Positions 52,861-63,509 of a stretch of 64,000 nt of DNA are shown here, piece after piece. Positions within the stretch are counted from its first letter, which is position 1; the number at the start of each line of letters is the position of its first letter. The position numbers and the translations under genes were made by a program. Origin of the DNA: Trichopria drosophilae (Eukaryota; Arthropoda; Insecta; Hymenoptera; Diapriidae); NCBI GenBank assembly GCA_030407085.1, contig CM059582.1:70017501-70081500 (forward strand), read 5' to 3'. The notes under the pieces were generated by a model. The model was given only the letters and a program-made list of their open reading frames with translations, made no database searches and had not been told where the DNA came from.

Positions 52861-55634
52861 CGAGTTTTCGTATTGCATTTTTGGTTTGAGTTATTTTCAA
52901 TGACTTGCTGTATATCGCGTTTATCCCCCCACATCTGCCGTCTCTCGCTCCGCGAAGCGATGATGACGCGATGATTACCACCCTCTTCTTCAGCACGATT
53001 GTGTTTGGTTGCCCCTTGCGTTTGAGTTGTCCCTTCGGTACCGAAATCCAGATACGTGTGTGCACGGATGCATAAAAGTAGAATCGACCTTAAGCTCCTA
53101 GAGTTGAGCATTTATCACATGTAAGTCGCTTAATTCCGTCGTAAGAAACGTAACCGCGTTTTTCAGTTTTCATTTGCGATTTGTGTCAGTCCATCGCGTT
53201 CAAATATTAATAATAGATCAATTTTTTTTGTTACGACATGTCGTCGTCAATCACGTTCCGATTGCTTCTGATAGCGATATTATTGTGTCACGATTTGCAA
53301 CTTTTACACGTAATTAGCCGATCTAATAAAAATCCCCGACTATGGTACGTTAAGATTTGATACACAGATTCTATAATTTTTTTTTGTGCCGTGGCTCAGT
53401 ACCCGACAATACCGAGTGAGTTCCTGTTGCGTGCCCCAGTGGCCGCAAAGGATGTAAGAAAAGTTAGTTCAGTTGCGCTAAACCATATGGTCGAGTTTGA
53501 TTTCGGGGAATCGCAACCGTCCCTTAAAAATTTTCTTTTGTGGATTAGCACTTACTCACACTGAGTATGCGAGTAACTTTGATTTGCGTAAACTCGCAAA
53601 TCAAAGTTACTCGGTTCTGTTCAATAATTTGAAGGTCACTAAGTCGTGACTAGTAGTTAATTTATTCGGGACCTACGCTAACTCGCGTAGGGAGCGAATT
53701 TAGAGTTTGGCTCACGCCTAATCGTGCAAATTCTCATTTAATATTGGTGTCTTTGCGATACGTTTTTAAAAAGTCGTCGTCCCATGGCGTTTTCGTTGGG
53801 CCATCAGCAGCTCTAACGAACGGACTTTCATTAGATTTAGTCAATGTCCGATAATGCTGAGGTACGCTCATATAGGTGGTAGTAGTGCATTGCGTTGAAA
53901 ACCGACTTGGAATTCGCGTAGTTTGAGTATGCACTCGGTTTGCTTGACTTTGTATTACGTCTAGTCACGCCACCCATGCGTTATCTCCATATTGCACTAA
54001 ATCGCGCCTTAATATAACCTACGTTGGTTTTTTTTTGCTAAACAGCGCGGCTTTATCAGCCCCATGGGTACGTCTCAGACAACGCACGCAGTTGATAACT
54101 TCAAGCTTAGTTCGCGCTGATTCGCGCAGGCACTGAGCTAAGCCACGTTTTCGAGTACTTAAATTTCTACGCCGCGATAAACCGCGATCTTGTCGAGTCA
54201 ATTTGCTATCGATCGCGATAAGAATACAGTAGATATATGTGCTGTCCCTTCGCGTTTTGTTGGCCCGGAAACTGTCGTGCCGTTGTATAATATGCTATTG
54301 CAGATGCGCTTCGCAGTTACGTAATCTGTCTAGCGTAACACGATGCCCCCCCCCCCCCAAGTCTATCGAATGGTCGCCTACTGTGAGTCGGAACCTCGAT
54401 AGCCCGACGTGACCTCATCGCCTATGAATCTCCGAGTATAGAGTTTGCCCGGACATACTTCCAGACATGGCTAATGTTTCAATTTCAAGTAGACCTCCTA
54501 AGGCTATCCTCATTGCTTCATTCTCATAAATAATAGCCACTAGTGCTGTGAAGTAGTGCACCGTGCAGATTCGGTACTGCAGTAGAGGTCGTGGGGTGGT
54601 TTACTGCGGAACTTAGTATTATAGGAAATCAAGCGAGTTGACATTTCCTCACCGCTGTCCCGTTGCGTTCAGTTGGCCCACGGCGAAAATAGCCGCTACC
54701 CCATCGTAAGCATGTATCGACCTCCTCAGCATATGTCATCTCAAATCCTTTGTTGTCGTTTGCGTATTGTACTGTCCCTCTTTTCTTTTGTCACGCGGAT
54801 TCCTCTTCATTCCATCCTTCTCTCCATCCTCCACGACGTCGTAGCTGGTATGATGATTGTAAAGGTATGGATCTGGAAGAGGCGAATCCCAATCGTGCGA
54901 TAGAAATTAAGGCCTAGTTATAAGTCACACTGTATCAGCCAGATGGCGATTTTGCTATCCCGGGTGAACAGGGAAGTAACCCGTAGAACCTGTCACATTT
55001 TTTTTATGTATCGCCTAGTTGCGATTTTTTAATTTTCTTGTATTTGCAAATCTAATCTTAGTAAAGAGTATGATTGCGATATTTCGTTTTTTTTTTGTTA
55101 TGAGTTGTGGCGATGGTATGTCTTCGCGATGCTGTGTTCTTGGGCTCATACTTGTGTGACGTTTTTCTGTAGTATGGATTTGAGTGGCGTTCGAGGTGTA
55201 AACATGATCATTGCCATATGTGGGCATGATCCTGAGTCTGTGTAATTCTGCGTAGCTTTCGAACATGCGTCAGTGAATCTGTGTATTCACCATTTTAGTT
55301 TTTTTTTCTCCGATCTCATTGCGAGCGCCCCCCCCCCCCTTCCCTTGCGACTTTGGGTTCGGTGCCTCTAATGGCTATTTAGCTACCTCACTGTATAGGC
55401 CTACGGCAATTCGTTCCCAGTGGCGAAGGAGACGCCTCTGTTGGCTTTGTGAAGTGTTCTAGATTTAAGTACAGTGCTCCCTAGTGACATTTATCGAGAT
55501 GGACCGGTTCATTGAAGTGCTCCCCAGTGACATTTATCGAGATGGACAGATCCAGTGAAGTGCCTCTCAGGACGTTTAATATGACACTCGTACACCCCTC
55601 TATCGACGGTGTACTCGAGTCAGGCCCTGGGGTT
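52861..55634. other. Non-coding 3' region of the LTR element
   Basis: About 2.8 kb with no supported gene. It contains a perfect 19-bp hairpin (53,570-53,613), runs of C near 54,343 and 55,328, and a duplicated GACATTTATCGAGATGGAC segment at about 55,487 and 55,532. Confidence 0.5.
53570..53613. other. Perfect 19-bp stem-loop
   Basis: CGAGTAACTTTGATTTGCG (53,570-53,588), loop TAAACT, then the exact reverse complement (53,595-53,613). The strongest local hairpin I found in the interior of the LTR element; function unknown. Confidence 0.8.
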
Positions 55635-56609
55635 TGTGACGTAGTCACTGATCGAGCCCGGTAACTCTAATCGGGGAGAGCGTTCCGGGGGAACCCTTCC
55701 CCCTATTCGCCGCTGCTCTCGCCCGTCGTACCGGGGATACGCGCTATGGAGGCTCATACCTCCCCGCCGTCGCTCCTCTAGTCAGTTGCCGTCGGGAGTT
55801 CCTTCCCCACAGACGGAGGCGAGTGACGCCGGGGCCTCTCTCTCTTTTTTTTGGGCAGAAGCCGAGAGCCGATTTCTCACTCACGTACCTCTCTCTCTTC
55901 TCCCTCCTTCCACGGATCACCCCGACATCGGGCCCCGAGGTGGCGCAGCTCGGGAAGCATCGACGAGACGAAGGAGCGAGTTCAGTTCATCAGTCAGTCG
56001 AGTACAGCCCTTTGCGCATTGAGTAACATATCGAGTTCCATTCCGTCGCGGACCGCGCGATTGTACGGAGCTAATCAGCCTACGACTCGCCGAGTAGCAG
56101 AGTTTCGCGTGTAGTACGGCATCGAACTTGGAACGACAGAGTGCAGATATACAGTGAAAAACCTAGAGAAGAAAACAGTGGAGACTCCGCGTTGTAAGCG
56201 AGGACCCCGCGTGTGCTTGGTGACTCTCTGGTGCCAAAGAGGATAGGGACGCAGCCAAACGCCACCCCGTCGTCAGCCAAGGATCCCATTGCTCCACCAG
56301 TCTGTTTCCGGGGCATCCTCTCCACCTTCAACGTACGGACAGCGAAGAGTGAGTTGCCCATAGGGCCCCGATTTTTTATGTACTCCGGTGAAAGCCCTAA
56401 ATGGTTCACTCGATAACCCTTTTTTCCGTTGCGATTTGCGTTTTGCGTTTTTGCGTGTTTTGATATTTCCTCCGGTCATTTGTGATGAAACTATCCCCTT
56501 CGCGAGATTTGAGCCCGTGACAATTACTTATAAGAAATAAAATCGATCCTAGAAAAATCGTTTGTGTCAAAAATTTATTTTGCGTTTCCCCTTCCAAGGA
56601 GGGATTATA
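55635..56609 (+). repeat. 3' LTR
   Basis: 975 bp, near identical to the 5' LTR; followed by the AAGC duplication and the resumed host repeat (AAACGTTAGAGAAAATT). Confidence 0.9.
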
Positions 56610-56647
56610 AAGCAAACGTTAGAGAAAATTAAAAAAATATTTGTGAT

Positions 56648-56713
56648 ACAATATTTGTGAACAACCGACGTCCATATTGTTGTGCGACCTTTCGAGATAT
56701 CGGCGAACGGTCA
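56648..56713 (-). repeat. Short inverted copy of the endonuclease-fragment tail
   Basis: Matches 45,177-45,243 in reverse complement (ACAATATTTGTGAACAACC, CGACGTCCATATTGTTGTGC, GATATCGGCGAACGGTCAG). It is a truncated relic of the same family and lies in unassigned sequence. Confidence 0.65.
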
Positions 56714-57240
56714 GGTCAAGCGACGTCCACTATTGGTTGAGACAGAGCCTTTTTCGAAGCGTGTACGAAGCATCAAATATTGTAAGTACCGGCTCTGTCC
56801 CGGCTTCTCATATCTCTCGGACTTTAAATATCTTTTGTGTTATTAATAAAATTATTTATCTTAAGCCATATTTTATATCTTTCATTTGAATTTTCTCCTC
56901 CTCTTAACCTTATTTCATATCTCATTCGAAAAGTTGTTTTTAAGACGTATTAGTAGCCGTCTCGTGTTTTCCGGGTATTGGCAGGTTTGGTTTGGGATAA
57001 CTTGTGTTTTCGTTGAGAGTGGAACACGTGACTCCTAACTCGAAATTTGCTCGCCGTGCATATCGAATATTATTGAAGGTGCGCGACTGTTGAAACTGTT
57101 GGCGCGAGACCGACTTCTTTTGGAATTTGACGTATAGACGTCTCACTAAAATTAATAATCAAACTAAAAGACAGTTACAGTCCAATAAACAATTTGATAT
57201 GCATGATCGTTATTATGAAAAGAAAAAAGAAAAAAAAATC
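56714..57240. other. Unassigned stretch
   Basis: No gene or repeat recognised. Confidence 0.4.
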
Positions 57241-57310
57241 GTCCCATATTGGGCGCGAACGCCAAAAAAATTCTTCACATTCCAACGCTTAGACCACTCG
57301 GCTACCAAGC
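57241..57310 (-). repeat. tRNA-derived repeat, copy 2
   Basis: Same limits and boxes as 46,421-46,490 (minus strand GTAGCCGAGTGGTCTAAGC and GTTCGCGCCCAATATGGGAC, then GATTTTTTTT). The D-arm and B-box are better preserved than the anticodon arm. Confidence 0.6.
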
Positions 57311-58108
57311 TGTACGAAAGATTTAACAAAAATCCTCCTTAATGTTCAAAACGAGTAAATTTTGGCATTTTTACAAATTCTTAAAAAATATAAAACATAT
57401 TTATTAAATAATTTCATATTTATTTATTTCATTGAAGTAAACAGCATTCAGTATAATAATACCTTGATAATAAATATAATAAGCACCGGTAATGTAATAA
57501 TAAAACTTCACAATGTGTTAATTTCGTTGTTTAATGGAAATAGAAAATTGTTGTTTTTGCGTGAAATGCCCCAAAATTAAGCTTTATAAACTCTTGCTTC
57601 ATATCAGTCAGTTGTCATTTTCGGGGCATCTGAGGTTTCGCCGGCTATATGTATTTCTCCAAGCTAATCGGTCATGTGTGTAGCGTGCACATTGAAGGCG
57701 AAGGGGTGAAGCATACGTGGAAAGTAAATCGTGGTGGGGAATATCGTGGCGCCGTTTGAGCAAGGGGGCGAGGAGAATTTCCGAAAGTCTACCGCGGTGC
57801 CATCTCTCGGACGTATAATTTTCGGCACATCCGCCCTATCCGCTCAGGGCTTCTATATGCGTCTACAGTCGTTGGATTAATCTACCTGGAAACATGTAGT
57901 AACAGGAAGGGGGGGGGGGGTTTAAAATCTCTCTGTCCGCGAAATATTGGTAATCTGTCCTCCGGTGAGAAGTCGATGCAATACCAACCTTCAGCGCTCC
58001 ATCTACAAGACGGTACGGTTGTTAGGCTCTTGCCCTTTTCCGTCCTGTACGCTTGGAGGCGTACCCCCGCCAACTTTAATTGGTGCAGATCGCACGCCAA
58101 AGTTAGCG
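57311..58108. other. Unassigned stretch
   Basis: AT-rich to 57,600, then GC-richer with a run of 11 G at 57,910-57,920. No gene supported. Confidence 0.4.
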
Positions 58109-58770
58109 AGATTGCATTGCCGGTAGAATGCTCTTTCCATTTTTTCCATTCTCTGACATATTTGCAATTCTTCTAATGAATCCAGACGAGTTTCTGGCTT
58201 TAGAAGCAAACGTTAGAGAAAATTAAAAAAATTATTAGTGCAAAAAAATACCATCTAAACGGTTCATCTACAGCCTTAAATCTTTAAATTTAATAATTAT
58301 TACTACGAAGTGAACCATAAAACTTTAATGATTCATTTGAATCTAGCGCCTGGCCTAGTATGGCGCTACATGTCATCTAAATTAGAATTATGATTGGATT
58401 GTTTCAAGATCTCGAAATTAACGATGCGAACTTGCGAGAGGGCGGGTAGCTCAGATGGAAAGAGCATTCTACCGGCAATAGAAAGGTCCCGGGTTCGATG
58501 CCCGGCCTGTCGAATCTCTCGAGTTCGGCCCTCCATTTTTTTTCGAAAATCGAGAACAATTCAAAAAACAGTTTCGTAAAAAATTTCATCCTTTCCATCT
58601 TTACGAATTAAAATTTTCTCTGACATATTTGGAATTCTTCTAATGAATCCAGACGAGTTTCTGGCTTTAGAAGCAAACGTTAGAGAAAATTAAAAAAATT
58701 ATTAGTGGAAAAAAATACCATCTAAACGGTTCATCTACAGCTTTAAATCTTTAAATTTAGTAATTATTTA
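58109..58770 (+). repeat. Second locus of the tRNA-containing repeat
   Basis: Starts with the truncated tRNA-like end (ATTGCCGGTAGAATGCTCTTT), the hinge CCATTTTTTCCATTCTCTGAC, then a full unit in the orientation of copy C at 47.5 kb. A partial repetition of the CCAGACGAGTTTCTGGC block follows at about 58,648. Confidence 0.75.
58440..58513 (+). repeat. tRNA-like segment with anticodon-loop GGC, copy 3
   Basis: Identical in layout to 47,817-47,890, with a perfect T stem (CCGGG-TTCGATG-CCCGG). The acceptor stem is still weak (GGGCGGG with CCTGTCG). Confidence 0.6.
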
Positions 58771-59204
58771 ATACTTATTTTTCAAATTGAATAAAAAATT
58801 ATTTAGGATAGTTGTGACTTGGCTAGCATATTTTTCAATTGAATTTACATTAAAACATAATTCATTTTGATTAAAACAACTTGATTTATAAATTTAGGAA
58901 TTTTCCTGATACATAACAAAAATTAATTGTATCTTCATTTTGAATTCCGTGCCTAGATTTATTCCAAAATCATAAGAGAAAAGAAAGTTCTATTTATAGT
59001 ATCGGAATTCGCGGAAGGATACGTCCGGCAAATTTCCTTCTAACAGTGTCAGTAGAGCTCACACAGGCACGCCGACTTTGATAGTCTGAGTGCGGTGGGG
59101 ATATCACACGGGCACGTCGACTTTCGTAGTGTGAGTGCGGAGGAGAAATCACACGGGTGAGCCGCGTTTACATGTAGATTCTCTGCGTCGAGTCCGCGGG
59201 AAGC
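58771..59204. other. Unassigned stretch with a short tandem duplication
   Basis: Includes two copies of about 53 bp, TCACAC(A/G)GGCACG(C/T)CGACTTT onward to GTGAGTGCGG, at about 59,049-59,155. It probably contains part of the Copia leader; no LTR could be delimited. Confidence 0.4.
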
Positions 59205-59560
59205 ATGGAAGGGGACGAAAATCTCCGTGGCCGGAACTCGGTGGGGATGGGAATTCTCCGCGGATCGGCAACTCTGATACGGCGTTTTGACAATGAAAAA
59301 TCTAGCGAACCACGCAACGAGGCATTGTACACGAAGGCGACTATTGTAAGAAAGGCACAGGTAAACAAAAATAGAAATGATTCAAAACAATCGAAATTCA
59401 ACGGTAAATGTTACGAGTGCTGTAAAATCGAACATATAGGCAGATATTGCTACGTACGAAAGAAACGCGAATCAAAACATTCCGTACATGCGATGACAGC
59501 AATTGCCTGTAACGTTGACATAGTATATTTGGTGTTTGGATAGCGCTGCTACAAAACATA
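59205..59560 (+). pseudogene. Copia Gag zinc knuckle and protease start
   Basis: The frame 59,205-59,543 contains the CCHC knuckle CYECCKIEHIGRYC (C-x2-C-x4-H-x4-C), which binds retrotransposon RNA. In another frame the aspartic-protease active site DSAATKH lies at 59,539-59,559, so a frameshift separates them. The usual Gly after Asp-Ser is Ala. The mariner insertion falls immediately after this motif. Confidence 0.7.
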
Positions 59561-59909
59561 CAGGGTCATCGAAAAGTATCGGACCCCCCTAATATCTTCA
59601 GTTAGAATGGACTTAGGAGAAAATGTCCAATAGCAAAGTTGTATGGTTTCAAGCGGGGAGTAAGATGATGACCTTGACTTTGACCTTCACCATGTCCTTC
59701 AAGGTCATTTCAAGGTCAATCTTATTTTTTTAAATAGAACCCCCTACATTTTATTGCATATTCTTATAGCTTATCTCGAGAGCTTTCCAAAACACTAATA
59801 TATTTTTTTATAATAGATAAATATATTTATTTAAAATTATTAAATAAAATATTTTTTTATTAAGTACTTTTTGAGTTATAAAGGTTTGAAGTTAACAATT
59901 TGTTAAGTG

Positions 59910-60000
59910 GTGTGCGAGTCCGACCAGTTAAGGCAAGAGTGGTGTGCGAGTCCGACCAGTTAAGGCAAGAGTGGTGTGTGAGTCCGGCCAGTTAAGGCAA
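59910..60000. repeat. Three tandem 31-bp repeats inside the mariner
   Basis: GTGGTGTG(C/T)GAGTCCG followed by (A/G)CCAGTTAAGGCAA, three copies with the last differing at two positions. They lie between the left TIR and the transposase 3' end. Confidence 0.85.
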
Positions 60001-60052
60001 ATTTAATTCCAATTGGTTAGCTTGGGCAAAATATTTAATTGTACCAAACAAT

Positions 60053-61108
60053 TCACAGCAAATGTTCAAATTGTTGCCCTTCAACAGCCTGGCAATGTGC
60101 CAATCTGTTATAAACAGCCGAAACCGCATTCCGGTACGCTTCTATCTCTCGAGTTATTCTCCCTCTTAAATCGTCTAAATCTTGAGGCTTGGTGGCATAA
60201 ACTTTACTTTTCAAGTAACCCCACAAAAAAAAGTCAAGTGGGGTCAAGTCCGGAGACCGAGGTGGCCACTCAATATGACCCCTTCGCTCTATCCACCTGT
60301 CCCGAAAGACCTCATTCAAATATTGACGGACAATGACACCATAATGAGGTGGAGCTCCATCCTGTTGGAAATAAATTTCATCCATATTTCCACCAGCTAT
60401 GTCTCGAATAGCTGGAACAATTTGTTCGCGAAGCATGACTAGGTATACTTGTGCTGTCAAATTGCCTTCAATGAAGAAAGGGCCAACTGGTCTACCATTA
60501 AGAATACCAGCCCATACGTTAACTTTTTGCGGATATTGATTGTCTCTTTTCCAGTGAGGATTAACGTCACTCCAGTATCTACAATTGTGTCTATTTACAT
60601 TTCCAGTCAGTTCAAATGTTGCCTCATCAGAGAAAACAATATTATCAAGTAATAGAGGATCGTCGACAATCATCTCCATCATAAGATCACAAAATTCGAT
60701 GCGTCTATCAAAATCGTCTTCGGACAACTCTTGGACCAAATGGAGTTTGTATGGATGCCATTTATTCAATTTCAGAATTTTACTGACAGATGCATGACCG
60801 ATTTCGTGTTCTTGTGCAACGCGATTGATGGAAATATGGGGATCTTCAACGAAAGACTGTAAAACATCTAATGCCTTATCATTATTTGTTGCTGTTTTAG
60901 GTCTGCCAGATTTTGGGCGGCTTTGAACGCTACCAATGGCCTCGAAACGTTGAATAGTACGGATTACAGTACTTTTGGAGATCCTATTATTTTCATTCCG
61001 AAAATTTTCATTAAATAATCGCGTTACTGTTTTACACCCTCTTTGTTGATCTCCCCATCCTCGCATCATTAACAGTGTTATTCGATCTCTTTCAGAAAGC
61101 TCCGCCAT
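60053..61108 (-). CDS. Mariner-superfamily transposase (DD41D), intact
   Basis: A 351-residue transposase. Residues 1-120 hold two helix-turn-helix segments (STVIRTIQRFE, SVSKILKLNKWHPYK) with the GRPKT hook between them. Catalytic Asp residues are D161 (VFSDEATF), D250 (FQQDGAPPHY) and D292 (TPLDFFLWG), with 41 residues between the last two. The WPPRSPDLTPLD and NVWAGI motifs are typical. No stop or frameshift, normal length, and it sits centrally between the TIRs. Confidence 0.93.
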   Translation of the reverse strand: MAELSERDRITLLMMRGWGDQQRGCKTVTRLFNENFRNENNRISKSTVIRTIQRFEAIGSVQSRPKSGRPKTATNNDKALDVLQSFVEDPHISINRVAQEHEIGHASVSKILKLNKWHPYKLHLVQELSEDDFDRRIEFCDLMMEMIVDDPLLLDNIVFSDEATFELTGNVNRHNCRYWSDVNPHWKRDNQYPQKVNVWAGILNGRPVGPFFIEGNLTAQVYLVMLREQIVPAIRDIAGGNMDEIYFQQDGAPPHYGVIVRQYLNEVFRDRWIERRGHIEWPPRSPDLTPLDFFLWGYLKSKVYATKPQDLDDLRGRITREIEAYRNAVSAVYNRLAHCQAVEGQQFEHLL

Positions 61109-62126
61109 TCTTAATTAGAGCGAAGAAGAATTAATCAGGTAAGTGATAGGAAATTAATCTAGATAATTAAGTGGAGAAAAATACTAATTATTAAGTGTTG
61201 GTCCAACTATCGATTTGTTTATTTTAACCAGCACTAGCAAAAAGCTCGTTGAGCAACTGAAAATCTAATAGATCAATTAATAATATTTACGAAAAATTTC
61301 TGGGCTATTGGAAACAAAATGAAGATGTTTGGGATAATCAATTGAAGCGCAATGGTTTCTTTTGTTACAGAAAAAATTTTTGAGGCTGTTCGTTTTCGTC
61401 CACGAGGTGACTGCTGCTCGCTAAGAAGAAGACAGCACTGCATCAAAGTTTCAAATCAGTGATCCGTATTGTTTGCTCAAGAGCTCGTACATTGGTGCCT
61501 GCGAGAGTGAGAGAATAAAGATTGGCCAACGCTTTCGGTCAGATTCCCGCTAACGCCTTCGGAAATCACGCATTCGAGTAGCTTCTCGCGATTACGTTCG
61601 GGCAGTTTTTCGCCAGAGCCTATTAGCATAATTGCTTGAAGCCGTACAATACTTTGCTATTGGACATTTTTCCAAAATGCATTCTTACTGAAAATATTAG
61701 GGGGATCCGATTAATGTATTTTCTTTAAACCAATTAATTGGTCTCATTATTCCGCGCACAAAAGTATTAAGGTTATGATTACTGAAAACTTAATAATATT
61801 TTACAAGATATTCTACATTTTGTGTCAAAAAATTGTTAACTTCAAACCTTTATAACTCAAAAAGTACTTAATAAAAAAATATTTTATTATAGTGTTTTGG
61901 AAAGCTCTCGAGATAAGCTATAAGAATATGCAATAAAATGTAGGGGGTTCTATTTAAAAAAATAAGATTGACCTTGAAATGACCTTGAAGGACATGGTCA
62001 AGGTCAAAGTCAAGGTCATCATCTTATTCCCCGCTTGAAACCATACAACTTTGCTATTGGACATTTTCTCTTAAGTGCATTCTAACTGAAGATATTAGGG
62101 GGGTCCGATACTTTTCGATGACCCTG

Positions 62127-62483
62127 TATGTCAACTGAAAGGCAAACATTTTGTTCGCTGGACAAAGCGATCACGCCTAAAATTTGTACTGCCTCTGATC
62201 AAAGTTTAAATGCATACGGTGCGGGAGATGTTAAATTGAAAGTCAAATCAACTGGTAAAAGTGTGAATGCGTAAAACTGACAAACGCAATTTTCGTTCCC
62301 GAATTAAAAAACAATTTGATTTCGGATTCTCAGATAACTAAAAACGGGTTTAAAGTAGTTTTTGATGGAATCCACGCATTAGTAAAAAGAAGTGATGGAT
62401 CTACAACAATGGTGGCCGAAAAATAAAATGACTTATATGTAGTAAACGTTTTTGCAGATCGTGCATTTCAAACTAGTGAAACC
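62127..62483 (+). pseudogene. Copia protease remainder
   Basis: Downstream of the mariner, the frame that carries the protease active site at 59,539 resumes and runs open to TAA at about 62,272. Coding sequence then continues in shifted form to the integrase frame. Weakly conserved, placed by context. Confidence 0.5.
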
Positions 62484-63509
62484 ATGGAAACAAGTGACAG
62501 GTGGCATAAACGTTTCGGATACTTAAATTTTGTGGATCTAAATAAGTTACAAGCGAAGAATATGGTTAAAGGATTTAAATTAAGTGCAAAACAAGTGTCT
62601 AATAATTGTGTTACGTGCGCCAAAGCAAAAATGCACCAAGTTCCGTACGAGAAGTCAGAGCATCGTGAAAAACAAAAATTAGGACTTATACATTCGGACA
62701 TTTGCGGACCAATGTCAACAGAATCCTTCCGCGGCGCTAAATATTTCATCACTTTCATTGACGACGCAACACGTTATACAGAAACCGAAATGCTTTTAAA
62801 TAGATCGGACGTTTTGAACGCATTTAAAGTCTGTAAACGTCGGGTGGAAAAACAAACCGGCTGTATGATAAAGCAGCTGAGAACGGATAACGCCAAAGAG
62901 TACATTTCTAAAGAGTTTAAGGAATTTCAGGCAGCGGAAGGTATTACTAAACACCTGACTGTAGAGTATACGCCGCAGCAGAATGGCGTGGCCGAACGCG
63001 CAAATCGAACTCTTGTGGAGATGGCAAGATGTCTTATGTTACAAGCAAATTTACCCAAGTCACTGTGGGCAGAAGCAATCAATGCCGCCACGTTCTTACG
63101 TAATAGGTGTCCAACAAAATCTTTCGACGACAAAACGCCCTATGAAGCATGGCATGAAGAAAAACCGTATGTTGGATTTTTACGAATTATCGGAAGCAAA
63201 GTTGCATTAAACAAAAGCGGAAATCGTAGAAAAGTTGACCCAAAAGGTCTGGAGTACATTCTGGTGGGCTATTTTCAGGAATCTAAAGCCTACCGTTTAT
63301 GGCAATACGGTACAAAGAGAATTATTAAAGCCAGAGATGTCAGATTCTTTGAAGAACCGGAACAGAATCATTCAACGATCCAAGAAAATAAATGGGACGG
63401 AATCAATTTCTTTATCAATCTTAATCGGAAATCAGATTTGAAAGAGGACGACGAAGAACCACTGCAAGACGATTCGTGGACAGAAGAGGAAGATCGGAGA
63501 AATGATTAA
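62484..63509 (+). pseudogene. Copia integrase
   Basis: GAG-pre-integrase zinc region: H8 in RWHKRFGYLN, then C42 and C45 (NNCVTCAKAKM). The second His of the usual HxxxGH is Tyr13. The catalytic core has D72 (LIHSDICGPM), D135 (QLRTDNAKEY) and E171 (NGVAERANRT), a DD35E spacing. The C-terminal region follows (ILVGYFQESKAYRLW). TAA at 63,507 interrupts the polyprotein, whose frame continues beyond it. Confidence 0.85.

Larger units (their letters stand above)
48051..56609 (+). mobile_element. LTR retrotransposon, internally deleted, with 4-bp target duplication
   Basis: Two LTRs of about 976 bp (TGTGACGTA..GATTATA type ends) are flanked by AAGC at 48,047-48,050 and 56,610-56,613. The target is the tRNA-containing repeat, which reads through cleanly once the element is removed. 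Just after the 5' LTR, ATGGCATCCCTGGTGGGG is a likely tRNA primer-binding site. The interior (6.6 kb) keeps only a Gag-like part and the integrase tail. Protease, RT and RNase H are missing, so it is non-autonomous. Near-identical LTRs imply recent insertion. The integrase tail places its parent in Ty3/gypsy. Confidence 0.9.
59561..62126. mobile_element. DD41D Tc1/mariner element, apparently intact
   Basis: 2,566 bp bounded by CAGGGTCATCGAAAAGTATC and its inverse, each next to TA (59,559-60 and 62,127-8). TIRs are about 300 bp, carry multiple TCAAGGTCA motifs, and differ by few bases. The transposase is complete on the minus strand. It is inserted in a Copia element. Confidence 0.92.

Noticed and set aside
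52634..53111. Two minus-strand frames of 143 and 155 codons
   Set aside because: Created by the 12-bp minisatellite; repeated tetrapeptides only.
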